A stretch of 64,000 bases of DNA from Geomonas agri (GTDB taxonomy: Bacteria > Desulfobacterota > Desulfuromonadia > Geobacterales > Geobacteraceae): assembly GCF_020179605.1 (NCBI RefSeq), contig NZ_JAINZO010000001.1, forward strand, positions 558,001-622,000, written 5' to 3'. Shown in pieces: positions 46,553-55,700 of this stretch. Made by a program: the position numbers and the translations under genes. A model generated the notes under the pieces. The model had not been told where the DNA came from. It worked only from the letters and a program-made list of their open reading frames with translations, and made no database searches. How positions within the stretch are numbered: position 1 is the first letter of the stretch; each line of letters opens with the position of its first letter.

Positions 46553-47971
46553 ATGCAGCGGATTACTTTCGGCACTTCCGGCTGGCGCGGCATCTTGTGT
46601 GAAGATTTTATCTTTGAGAATGTCAAGGTCGTCACCCAGGCCATCGCCGATCACGTTAAGAGTAACGGCGAAGGGGGGAAGGGGATCATCGTCGGCTACG
46701 ACTCCCGTTTTATGGGTGAGGCGTTCGCTCGCGAAGCGGCCCGGGTCCTCACGGGTTCCGGCATCCCCACCTTCCTTTGTGTCCGCGATACCCCCACCCC
46801 GGTCATCTCATTCGAGATCCTCCGTCGCAAGGCCGCCGGCGCCATCAACTTCACCGCTAGCCACAATCCTCCTGAATACAACGGCATCAAGTTCTCTCCC
46901 TCCTGGGGCGGGCCCGCCTTGCCGGAAACCACCAACGACATCGAGCGCCGCGCCAACGAGATGCTTGGGGAGATCTGCTACAACGAGTGCTCCATCGACG
47001 AAGCCGTAAAGAAGGGGCTACTGGTGGAGATCGACCCGATGCAGGATTATCTGAATGATCTGGCCACGAAGGTGGATTTCGCCGCCATCGCCAAGCTGGG
47101 CACCATCGCGGTCAACCCCCTCTACGGAACGGCGCGCGGGTATCTCGCCGAGCCGCTCAAGGCGCACGGGGTGAAAGTGGTGCAGATGAACGCGAATCGC
47201 GACCCGTACTTCGGCGGCTTTCCGCCGGAGCCGAGCGAGAAGTATATCCAGGATTTCATCAAGCTGGTGCAGCAGGACCCGGAGATTGCCCTCGGCATCG
47301 CCACCGACGGCGACGCGGATCGCTTCGGCATCGTGGACGGCGACGGCACCTTCATCGAGCCGAACTACGTCATCGCCCTTTTGCTCGACTACCTGGTTCG
47401 GGTCAAGGGGATGAAAGGGGGCGTCGGACGCTCGGTTGCCACGTCGCACCTGGTCGACGCGGTTGCCAAGATGCACGACATCAAGGTTTACGAGACGCCG
47501 GTCGGTTTCAAGTTCGTCGGTGAACTGATTGCCCAAGACAAGATCATCATCGGCGGCGAAGAGAGTGCCGGGCTCTCCATCAAGGGGCACGTACCCGAAA
47601 AGGATGGCATCCTGGCCTGCCTGCTGGTCGCCGAGATGGTGGCCCACGAGGGGATGCCGGTCAAGGCGCTTTTGGAGCGTCTCTACAGCAAGGTCGGCCG
47701 CTACCTCACCAAGAGGGTCAACCTGACTCTTTCGCCGGAGCTGGAAGAGGTGTTCCCCGAGCGGATCGCGGCGACGCCGGCCAGTTTCGCCGGCGAGCCG
47801 GTCAAGGAGAAGATCACCGTCGACGGCAACAAGTTCATCCTCCAGGACGGCAGTTGGCTGCTGTTCCGCAAATCGGGGACCGAACCTGTGGTGCGCCTAT
47901 ACTGCGAGGCGTCCAGCGAGGAGCGCCTGCAGGCACTGGTTGATGCAGGCCGCGAGTTCATTCTCGGGTAA
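46553..47971 (+). CDS. Phosphoglucomutase/phosphomannomutase family protein
   Basis: 472 residues. Alpha-D-phosphohexomutase fold in four domains: ITFGTSGWRG at the N-terminus, phosphoserine loop TASHNPPEYNGIKF, metal loop DGDADRFGIVDGDG, sugar loop GGEESAG and phosphate-binding RKSGTEPVVRLYCEA. It interconverts hexose 1- and 6-phosphates; glucose or mannose preference cannot be told, though GEESAG favours a glucose-type enzyme. ATG at 46553 has GGAGGG just upstream; an open frame further up lacks a ribosome site and family similarity. Confidence 0.94.
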   Translation: MQRITFGTSGWRGILCEDFIFENVKVVTQAIADHVKSNGEGGKGIIVGYDSRFMGEAFAREAARVLTGSGIPTFLCVRDTPTPVISFEILRRKAAGAINFTASHNPPEYNGIKFSPSWGGPALPETTNDIERRANEMLGEICYNECSIDEAVKKGLLVEIDPMQDYLNDLATKVDFAAIAKLGTIAVNPLYGTARGYLAEPLKAHGVKVVQMNANRDPYFGGFPPEPSEKYIQDFIKLVQQDPEIALGIATDGDADRFGIVDGDGTFIEPNYVIALLLDYLVRVKGMKGGVGRSVATSHLVDAVAKMHDIKVYETPVGFKFVGELIAQDKIIIGGEESAGLSIKGHVPEKDGILACLLVAEMVAHEGMPVKALLERLYSKVGRYLTKRVNLTLSPELEEVFPERIAATPASFAGEPVKEKITVDGNKFILQDGSWLLFRKSGTEPVVRLYCEASSEERLQALVDAGREFILG

Positions 47972-48446
47972 GGGGTAAAAAGGCAAATCTCCACGGTCCC
48001 CCCTTCGCAAGGGGGGGGAGCTAGTTCGCGGGAAGCGATGGCAGGTTACATTATCCCGTTCGCAACCACTTCCTTAACCTGCTGCCGATCTACCGGGGCG
48101 CAGTTTGCCAAGGGCCACTTGACCTTTGGGTGACTGCGTCCCATTTTGTTACGGATGCTCTTTTGTGTGGCACTCGGCGGTCACGCAGCCGGCAACGTAG
48201 AGGCAGATCTGAAGATAGCCGCTCATCCGAGTGTCACAATTTTTGCCGCTAATTCCCGCAGTTATCGCTTCGTGATTGCCTCCGGTCGATAAGGAGCTCA
48301 AAGCGGAGCGGGAATTGCACTTTGTGCCGGAAACGTTAGGTAATTCCGGGTACCCTACCGCGTAGCTGTGAATTGTGGTCGTTTAGGGGTTGTTCTTTTC
48401 GCAAGCTTTGCGCTATGATAACCGGACTAATTAGAAGGGAGGGTCT
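47972..48446. other. 475-bp intergenic region with several inverted repeats
   Basis: It begins with a hairpin CCCCCCTT-CGC-AAGGGGGG (47998-48016), a weak terminator for the upstream gene. GTGGCACTCGG (48167-48177) pairs with CCGAGTGTCAC (48227-48237) with one mismatch and is followed by AATTTTTG. AATTCC/GGAATT arms lie at 48310-48345. A 32-codon open frame lies on the minus strand (48144-48046). The nifU promoter is at 48390. No recognised RNA family. Confidence 0.5.
48390..48419 (+). promoter_or_regulatory. Sigma-70-like promoter of nifU-nifS
   Basis: TTGTTC at 48390-48395 and TATGAT at 48414-48419, 18 bases apart; the start codon follows 27 bases later. The spacer contains GCAAGCTTTGC, a perfect 11-base dyad (GCAAG-C-TTTGC with one mismatch) that might bind a regulator. 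Confidence 0.65.
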
Positions 48447-49307
48447 ATGTGGGACTACACCGATAAAGTAAAAGAACATTTCCTCAACCCCAGGAACGTG
48501 GGCGAGATTACGGATGCTGATGCGGTCGGCGAGGTTGGCAGCCTGGCCTGCGGCGATGCCCTTAAGCTGTTTATAAAGCTGGACGAGAACAAAGAGCGCA
48601 TTGTCGACGCCAAATTCCAGACCTTTGGCTGCGGCAGCGCCATCGCATCATCTTCGGCCCTGACCGAGATGGTGAAAGGGAAGACCCTGGACGAGGCGCT
48701 CGAGATCACTAACCAGCAGATCGCCGATTTCCTGGGCGGGCTTCCGGAAGAGAAGATGCACTGCTCGGTCATGGGGCAGGAGGCACTGGAAGCTGCCATC
48801 GCCAAGTACCGCGGCGTCGAGGCGCCGGCGCACGGCCACGGCCACGACCACGTCGAGACCGAGGGCGAACTGGTTTGCAAATGCTTTGGCCTGACCGACG
48901 TCTTCCTGAAAAAGGTAATCGCCTCAAACAAGCTGACCACCGCGGAGCAGGTCACCCACTTCACCAAGGCAGGCGGCGCCTGCGGCGGTTGCATCCCGAA
49001 AATCAAGGATCTGATCGCCGAAGTGCTGGGTGAGGAGAAGAAGGTGACTGCCGAGAAACCGGCGAAACTGACCAACCTCAGGAAGATGCAGCTGATCCAG
49101 GAAACCCTGGAGAACGAGGTGCGTCCGCAGCTGTGGGCTGACGGCGGCGACCTCGAACTGATCGACATCGACGGCTCCAACGTCCAGGTCGCCTTCAGGA
49201 AGGCCTGCGCCGGTTGTGCCTCCTCCGGCTACACCGCCAAGTTCGTCGAGCAGAAGCTGCGCGAACTGGTTTCCCCCGACATCACGGTACAGGAGGTTCA
49301 GGGATGA
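48447..49307 (+). CDS. nifU: Iron-sulfur cluster scaffold NifU (three-domain form)
   Basis: 286 residues. The IscU-like N-terminal domain has Cys35, Cys62 and Cys106 (ACGDALKLF, FGCGSA, MHCSVM). The middle BFD-like domain binds a permanent [2Fe-2S] cluster (VCKCFGLTD, GGACGGCIPKI). The C-terminal NifU domain ends with CAGCASSGYTAKFVEQKL. It builds clusters from iron and the sulfur supplied by NifS. A His-rich linker (HGHGHDH) joins the first two domains. AAGGGAGGG precedes the ATG; the stop overlaps the nifS start (ATGA). No nitrogenase genes are nearby, so this may be the general cluster system. Confidence 0.97.
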   Translation: MWDYTDKVKEHFLNPRNVGEITDADAVGEVGSLACGDALKLFIKLDENKERIVDAKFQTFGCGSAIASSSALTEMVKGKTLDEALEITNQQIADFLGGLPEEKMHCSVMGQEALEAAIAKYRGVEAPAHGHGHDHVETEGELVCKCFGLTDVFLKKVIASNKLTTAEQVTHFTKAGGACGGCIPKIKDLIAEVLGEEKKVTAEKPAKLTNLRKMQLIQETLENEVRPQLWADGGDLELIDIDGSNVQVAFRKACAGCASSGYTAKFVEQKLRELVSPDITVQEVQG

Positions 49308-50473
49308 GAGAGATCTATCTTGACAACAACGCCACCACCAAGGTGGACGAGCGGGTTTTCGAGGAGATGCGTCCCTACTTCTGCGAACTGTACGGCAACC
49401 CGAGTTCCATGCACTTCTTCGGCGGCCAGGTGCAAAAGAAGGTTGACGAGGCCCGTGCCCGCGTCGCCTCGCTTTTGGGCGCACTGCCGGACGAAATCGT
49501 CTTCACCGCCTGCGGCACTGAGAGCGACAACGCCGCCATCCGTTCGGCGCTGGAAGTCTTCCCGGAGAGACGTCACGTCATCACCAGCCGCGTCGAGCAC
49601 CCGGCGGTGCTGACCCAGTGCCGCAACCTCTCCAAGCGCGGCTACCGCGTCACCGAACTGAACGTCGACGGCAACGGCCAGCTCGACCTGGCCGAGTTGG
49701 AGAGGCTGGTCGATGAAGACACGGCCATTGTCTCCCTCATGTACGCCAACAACGAGACCGGCGTCATCTTCCCGATCGAGGAAGCCGCCAAGATCGTGAA
49801 GAAGAAGGGCGCGCTGTTCCATACCGACGCGGTGCAGGCCGTGGGCAAGATCCCGCTGAACATGGCGGAGTCCGCCATCGACATGCTCTCCCTTTCCGGG
49901 CACAAGCTGCACGCCCCGAAGGGCGTCGGCGTCCTCTTCGTGCGCCGGGGCACCCCGTTCCGCCCGATGCTGGTTGGCGGGCACCAGGAGCGTGGTCGCA
50001 GGGCGGGCACCGAGAATACCGCTTCCATCATCGCCATGGGCAAGGCCTGTCAGCTGGCCGAGCAGTACATGGCGGACGAGGCAGGGCGCGTGCGCGAGAT
50101 GCGCGATCGCCTGGAGCGCGAACTGACCGCGCTGATCCCGAACACCAGGATCAACGGCGGCGGCACCGAGCGTCTTCCCAACACCCTCTCCATAGCCATG
50201 GAATTTGTGGAAGGGGAGGGGATCCTGCTGCTGCTCTCCGAGAAGGGCATCTGCGCCTCTTCCGGCAGCGCCTGCACCTCCGGGTCGCTGGAGCCGTCCC
50301 ACGTGCTGCGCGCCATGGGCGTGCCCTTCACCTGCGCCCACGGGTCCATCCGATTCTCGCTGTCCAGGTTCACCACCGATGACGACATCAATGCCGTCAT
50401 CACGGAGTTGCCGCCTATCATTTCCCGTCTGCGCGCGATGTCGCCGTTCGGGCGCGAGTTCCTGAACAAGTAA
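49304..50473 (+). CDS. nifS: Cysteine desulfurase NifS
   Basis: 389 residues, PLP enzyme that takes sulfur from cysteine as a persulfide. The N-terminal LDNNATTKVDERV, the PLP lysine in SLSGHKLHAPKG, and the catalytic cysteine loop SSGSACTSGSLEPSHVLRAM are present. The last marks the NifS/IscS group I. AGGAGG lies 7 bases before the ATG at 49304, which overlaps the nifU stop. It supplies sulfur to NifU. Confidence 0.96.
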   Translation: MREIYLDNNATTKVDERVFEEMRPYFCELYGNPSSMHFFGGQVQKKVDEARARVASLLGALPDEIVFTACGTESDNAAIRSALEVFPERRHVITSRVEHPAVLTQCRNLSKRGYRVTELNVDGNGQLDLAELERLVDEDTAIVSLMYANNETGVIFPIEEAAKIVKKKGALFHTDAVQAVGKIPLNMAESAIDMLSLSGHKLHAPKGVGVLFVRRGTPFRPMLVGGHQERGRRAGTENTASIIAMGKACQLAEQYMADEAGRVREMRDRLERELTALIPNTRINGGGTERLPNTLSIAMEFVEGEGILLLLSEKGICASSGSACTSGSLEPSHVLRAMGVPFTCAHGSIRFSLSRFTTDDDINAVITELPPIISRLRAMSPFGREFLNK

Positions 50474-50510
50474 TAACGTCTGCCGCTGTAAGGCAGAGTG
50501 AGCAAAAGAA

Positions 50511-50543
50511 AAGGGGTGAGCATGTTCTGCTCACCCCTTGTTT
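50511..50543. terminator. Bidirectional terminator between nifS and the toxin gene
   Basis: AAGGGGTGAGCA and TGCTCACCCCTT form a perfect 12-base stem around TGTTC. T-rich tracts lie on both sides (GTTTCG on plus; TTTTCTTTTG on minus), so it can serve nifS and the convergent toxin gene. Confidence 0.88.
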
Positions 50544-50557
50544 CGTTGATTTCCGAG

Positions 50558-50815
50558 CTAGCGGTACACGTCCCGTCGGTGCGCGACCTTGACAACCCAC
50601 ACTGTTAGCTCCAGATCGTGAATGGAGTAGAGGATCCTGTATTTCCCTTGGCGGATCCGATACCGGTCCTGCCCCGTCAGTTTTTCGCTGCCTACAGGTC
50701 GGGGATTGGTGGCAAGGGAGCCGATGCGGTTTATGATCCTTTGTAAGTCGCCTTTGGGGACCGACTCCAGATCCTTTCGCACCGAATCCTTTACCAGAAT
50801 GCTATAGACGGCCAT
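50558..50815 (-). CDS. RelE/ParE-family toxin
   Basis: 85 residues with the RelE/ParE fold: YSILVKDSVRKDLESVP at the N-terminus, the basic core DRYRIRQGKYRILYSI and the end VWVVKVAHRRDVYR. RelE-type members cleave mRNA on the ribosome; ParE-type members poison gyrase. The C-terminal His-Arg-Arg and the core residues lean to RelE. It overlaps the upstream antitoxin by 14 bases, as usual for such pairs. Confidence 0.92.
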   Translation of the reverse strand: MAVYSILVKDSVRKDLESVPKGDLQRIINRIGSLATNPRPVGSEKLTGQDRYRIRQGKYRILYSIHDLELTVWVVKVAHRRDVYR

Positions 50816-51035
50816 CTGCCTTCAGCTCTTTTAAGAGGCTTTCGTAGGTGACCAGCGGCTCGTTGACTCGTTCTTCGAATGCAGACAAGTCTTCGGAATC
50901 CTCGGCGAGAATGTTGCGAACAGCATCGTTGACGAGGTCGGAAAGAGAGCGAGAGGTTTCCAGCGCTTTATGCTGTAGCGCCCTGTGCATGGCAGGGTCC
51001 AGGTAAATGGTTGTTCTTTTTGTTAATGCACACAT
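50802..51035 (-). CDS. Ribbon-helix-helix antitoxin
   Basis: 77 residues. The N-terminal TKRTTIYLDPAMHRALQHKA and SLSDLVNDAVRNIL form an RHH DNA-binding domain; the acidic C-terminal tail (EDSEDLSAFEERVNEP) would wrap the toxin. Start ATG at 51035 has GGAGG 6 bases upstream; a longer frame further upstream has none. Autoregulation of the pair is expected for the family. Confidence 0.88.
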   Translation of the reverse strand: MCALTKRTTIYLDPAMHRALQHKALETSRSLSDLVNDAVRNILAEDSEDLSAFEERVNEPLVTYESLLKELKADGRL

Positions 51036-51129
51036 ATCTGTACCTCCGCACCGAGCATAGCGCCATGACGCTATGTCGTCAAGAGGGCCGTCTGGTGATA
51101 CGCCCTTACCGGCGTGAAAGGGAAAAACT

Positions 51130-52593
51130 TTGGTAGAGATCAGTTTAGAGCAGGTCAAAGCAGAGATAACTGAACGAAAGCATCTCGAGGATATCTCGCT
51201 TGAGATAACGGAAGGGCAGCATTGGGCTGTGGTCGGGGCGAACGGGTCGGGGAAGTCGGCGCTGGGGAGACTGCTCTGCAACGGGCTACCCGTGCTCTCG
51301 GGGAGCTGCCGTATCCCAGCCCGTTCCGGCTTCGTTTCGTTCGAGAAGATCGACGAGATCCTCGAGCAGGAGCGCTACAACGACGACTCCGATTTCCTGG
51401 GCTACGTGACCGAGGGTACCCGCGTCGACAAGTTCATCCTGTCCGGTACCGACGACGCGGACGGGGCGCGACTGGCGGAACTGGCGCAGGAACTGGGCTT
51501 CACCAAGATCCTCGAACGCGGCGTCAAGTTCCTCTCCACGGGCGAGATGCGCAAGACCCTCATCTGCAAGGCGCTCCTGCAGGAGCCGGAATTACTGGTG
51601 CTGGACGAGCCGTTCGACGGGCTGGACCGTGACTCGTCGGAAGTGCTGCGGCAACTGATCAGCCGCTGCATCGAGCGTGGCATCCAGGTGGTGCTGCTCT
51701 TGAACCGCTTCAGCGAGATCATGCCGGAGACGACGCACATCGCGTACCTCCAGGAGTGCCGCATTCTCATGTCCGGCACCAAGGACGAGATGCTGGGCTC
51801 TGAGGCGCTGCGCCGCTTCCATGCCTTCCACTACACCCTGCCGGATACCTTGCCCGAGGTCGACACGGCGCGCAGCGCACCGCCGCTGGCCCTGGGCCAG
51901 CCACTCATCGAGATGAAGGACGTCACGGTACGCTACGGCGAGAAGTACGTGCTGAACGCTGTCAATTGGACGGTGAACGCCGGCGAACACTGGAAGATCA
52001 CCGGTCCCAACGGATCAGGGAAATCGACCCTGTTGAGCCTGGTCAGTGGCGATAATCCGCAGGCCTACGCCAACGACATCAGTCTGTTCGGCCGCAAGAA
52101 GGGGAGCGGTGAGAGCGTCTGGGACATCAAGAAGCGCATCGGCCTTGTTTCCACGTCCCTCCAGCAGGAGTACCGGGTGGGCGGCACGGTGAAGGTCGTG
52201 GTGATTTCCGGGATGTACGACTCCATAGGGATGTACTCGCAGTACACCCTGCACCAGCAGGAGATCGCACTGGAGTGGCTCAAGTTGCTGCACATGGATC
52301 ACCGGAAGGAACATGCTTTCCGGGATCTTTCCTACGGGGAACAGCGGCTCGTGCTGCTGGCCCGGGCCATGGTGAAACAGCCGGACCTCTTGATCCTGGA
52401 CGAGCCCTGCCAGGGGTTGGACGATGTGAACCGGGAGATGGTGCTGAAACTGATCGATCACCTGGGGCGCACCGGCAACACCCAGATCCTCTACGTGAAC
52501 CACCACGCCGAGGACCGGATACCGTGCATCGAGAACAGCATGGAACTGGTGCCGGCGGAGGGGGGCGGGTTTACGGCGGTGATCAACTCCTAA
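51130..52593 (+). CDS. Double-ABC ATPase (ModF/PhrA-like)
   Basis: 487 residues with two ATP-binding cassettes and no membrane segment. First: Walker A VVGANGSGKSALG, signature FLSTGEMRK, Walker B LLVLDEPFDGLD. Second: Walker A ITGPNGSGKSTLL, signature DLSYGEQRLVLLA, Walker B LLILDEPCQGLDD. This matches the ModF/PhrA group, whose role (molybdate handling or repair) is poorly known. TTG at 51130 is a probable start; the ribosome site is weak (AGGGAA). It runs divergent from the antitoxin gene across about 95 bases. Confidence 0.9.
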   Translation: MVEISLEQVKAEITERKHLEDISLEITEGQHWAVVGANGSGKSALGRLLCNGLPVLSGSCRIPARSGFVSFEKIDEILEQERYNDDSDFLGYVTEGTRVDKFILSGTDDADGARLAELAQELGFTKILERGVKFLSTGEMRKTLICKALLQEPELLVLDEPFDGLDRDSSEVLRQLISRCIERGIQVVLLLNRFSEIMPETTHIAYLQECRILMSGTKDEMLGSEALRRFHAFHYTLPDTLPEVDTARSAPPLALGQPLIEMKDVTVRYGEKYVLNAVNWTVNAGEHWKITGPNGSGKSTLLSLVSGDNPQAYANDISLFGRKKGSGESVWDIKKRIGLVSTSLQQEYRVGGTVKVVVISGMYDSIGMYSQYTLHQQEIALEWLKLLHMDHRKEHAFRDLSYGEQRLVLLARAMVKQPDLLILDEPCQGLDDVNREMVLKLIDHLGRTGNTQILYVNHHAEDRIPCIENSMELVPAEGGGFTAVINS

Positions 52594-52624
52594 GTAAGTT
52601 CGGAGGAACTGGAGGCTTCCAAGA

Positions 52625-52740
52625 TCCCCTCGCCCCCCGGGAGAGGGGCAGGGGTGAGGGCGCCGCACAAGCCACAGCTCCTCTTCGTGGCATCTCCCTC
52701 ACCCGCCTTGCTGGCACCCTCTCCCGGAAGGCGAGGGATA
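52625..52740. repeat. REP-like inverted repeat element, copy B
   Basis: Same design as copy A at 5292: left end CCCCTCGCC then GGGAGAGGGG, right end CCCTCTCCCGGAAGGCGAGG, with about 50 different bases between. It fills the gap between two convergent genes and may help terminate both. Confidence 0.75.
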
Positions 52741-52753
52741 GGAGCAGAGGACG

Positions 52754-55700
52754 CTACGGGTACTGGCGCCAGTATTCGAGCCCGGTGTAGGATTCTTGGA
52801 AGCCGAAACGCCTGAGGACTTCGGCATAGAGCGAATCCTTGGCGGCTTCACCGTTGATCCGTTCCACGGTGATGCGCTTCAAGGGGTTGAAGTCGCGGCC
52901 GACCAAGGTTCTGAACAAGCCGAGGTAGTTCTCGAGTTCGGGATCGTCCGAATCCGCCCGGAATTCGAGTTCTTTGCCGTAGCGCCTTGAAATAAGAACC
53001 AGGCGCGGGCCGTGGTAGACCAGGTGGGTGGACGGAATCCGGGAGGGAAGCGCTTCGCGCAGCCCGTCCAGGCCGCTGCCGCACAGCGAGGCGGGATCGG
53101 CGGCATTGATCCAGAAGATCTCATCTTGGGGCAGGCCGCGCTCCAACTGCCGGTACGCCTCCTGCGAGACAAACTGCAGGCCCGGTATGCCGGCGAAGAA
53201 GTTGCCGGCGATGAGTTCCCCCGACATCTCCATGATGCGCAAGGTTCTGAACAATCGGCCCCACTGCAGGGAGGGGAGTTCCCGCATCAAAAGTTCCCTG
53301 AACAGGATGCCGTAGCGCTCCAGCAGCACCCGCACGCGATCCTTGTTCCGTTCCTCCTTTTCCAAAACATCGACTTCCACGTGTGGTCGGGGGAGGAGGA
53401 ACCAGTTGCCAACGCCTTCCTGGGCGCGGCTCCAACGGCTGCCGGGTAGCCGTCGGGGGTGCCGGCCGTGCAGCGGGTGGCGGTGCCCCGAATCTCCCTG
53501 CGGCAGTTCGAAACGGTTCAGGATTCCCTTGCGCACCGCGGCGAAGGAATCGTTGCTCACCTCTCCCCGCCAGGCTTCCTGCCAAAGCTCCGTCGTCGCA
53601 GTTGTCGCCGTGACTCCCGCTATGGAACAGATCGCACTCAGGTTGTAGTGCCCCCGGTCATCGGGAATCAGTGCCGGGTGTTCCGGTGCCGTTGCCGCCG
53701 TCTCGCCTTCATCCTGGTCCAGAAACAGATCGAGGTCCTCGGGGAAGGCGAAGCTGAGCCGCTTCGGGCCGCAGCCGAACCAGAGCAGGTCGCTGCTTTG
53801 CATCAGGCTGTCCAGCCAGGCGCCGAGATAGGGGGCAAGGCGGGCCGGCAGGACATCTTCTTCCCAAAGCCCCACTGGCAACGGGGTGCCGAGCAGTTGC
53901 TCAAGCCGGTCCCGTAGGTCGTCAGGAGTGCCCCCACGTTGCACGATCCCCTGGAATTGGGCGAGGAACAGCGGGAGTTGGGCAAGGTCCAGCGCCTGGA
54001 AGATCGGTCTTCTCGACCTGCGCAGCATCCGCAGTAACGCCTCCAGGTTCACCGCGTCGCAAACCTGCGGCTCTTCTCCCCCCTCGGTGAACTGATCCAC
54101 GAGGACAGCACCCGATTCCTCCAAACTTTGCAGCGCGTCGCGCAGCAGACCCTCTTCAAGCCCGAGGGTCTGCTGCAGCACAGTCAGTTGCACCGGGCCG
54201 TAGTAGCCAAGCCACCGTCCCATCACCCTCGCCGCACCGGGTTCATCTTCGTCACCGGCCTCCGCCTCCGCTGCGTTTCGTTGCCAAAGCCTGTCGAGCG
54301 ACTGCTGCAGCAGCACGGGCAGACCCAGGGCTGCAATCAGCGGCGTAATGCCTATTTCTTCCCTGCTTCTTCCCAGTCCCTCCGCTATTTCCGGGATCAT
54401 CTCCAGCGCTGCGACCAGCGGGGCCGCCGCGCCGGGCAACTCCATGAGCACCAGCCGCTCGGCGACCTGAGGCAGCAGCTCCTCTGTGCCGGGGCCGCCT
54501 TCACGGGCAATCGCCCGCAACAAATCCGGCCATTCCGTGAGCGGGACCAGCAACCTTTCCTTGACCCAGTCGATCATTTCGCGGGCAGAATCGGGGGCGT
54601 ATCCCGGCGCGAGCCGCTGCTGTTTCTCCTGGAACTGGCGCACCAGTTCGAGGGGAAGGTGCGGGCGCAAGTGCGGGGAGAGCGCGAGCTCTTTGAGGAA
54701 ATCGCTGCCGAGGGAGGACTTCCGGCCGCCCCCCAGTGTGTCGTCCTCGTAGACGTACTTGTTGGTCTGCTGCCAGATCAGCCCCTTGGCGAAGGGGGAG
54801 GCTTGCGTGGTGTGCACGGCCGTGACCTCGATGCTGCCGTCCTGGATCTCCTCAAGGAGCCGCTTCAGGTTGGGGAGGTCGAAGTCGTCCTTGAGCGCGG
54901 AGCGCCAGGTCTCCAAGAGAACGGGGAAATCGCGGTAGCGCAGCACGGAGGCGAGGAGTTTCCTGGAGCGGAGGCGGTTCAGCCACAACGGCATCCTTCT
55001 CTTGAAGTTGCTCCGCGTAAGAAGCAGCGCGCGGCCGGCGTTCTCGCGGAAACGGGCGCCGAAGTAGCCGGTCCCTTCCAGCGATTCCCTGAGCAGGGGC
55101 TCGATATTGTCGGGCGTTACCAGGTCGAGGATCTCGTCCAGTTGCTCCATTTCGTGGGGGAGCAGCAGGGCGATGCCGTCGTTGTTGTAGAAGGCCTGCA
55201 GCGGGTAGCCGTAGCGCCGCTCCCACGCCGCGACCAGTGCGAAGGTGAAGGGGCGGTTTACGGCGTTGCCCCACAGGGTGTGCAGGATAATCTGCTCGGT
55301 CTCCGCGCCGCCCACGGGATCGCGGAAATGTTCCAGCAGCAGGTGGTGGCGGTGGGGCAGGGGAGCGCCGGTCGCTTCCCTTTGCAGCTCGAGATAATGC
55401 TCCAGTGCCTTGGCCGCCCCCTCGTCCATGAAATGGCGCCGCATCAGTTCGTCGACCAGATCCTGCCGTCCCAGCCGTTGGTTGCAGGATTCGAGGAACG
55501 AGGAGATTTTCTCTGAGTAGTAGAAGTCGCGGTCCAGCTCCTCGGCGCGCCAGAATGGAATGATCTGCTGAGACTTGCGGGCCGGGACAACCAGCACGGT
55601 GCTGTGGCTGATCTCAGTGATTTGCCAGACTTGGGCGCCGAGCGCAAAGGTGTCGCCGAGCCTTCTCTCCCACACGAATTCCTCGTCCAGTTCGCCGATC

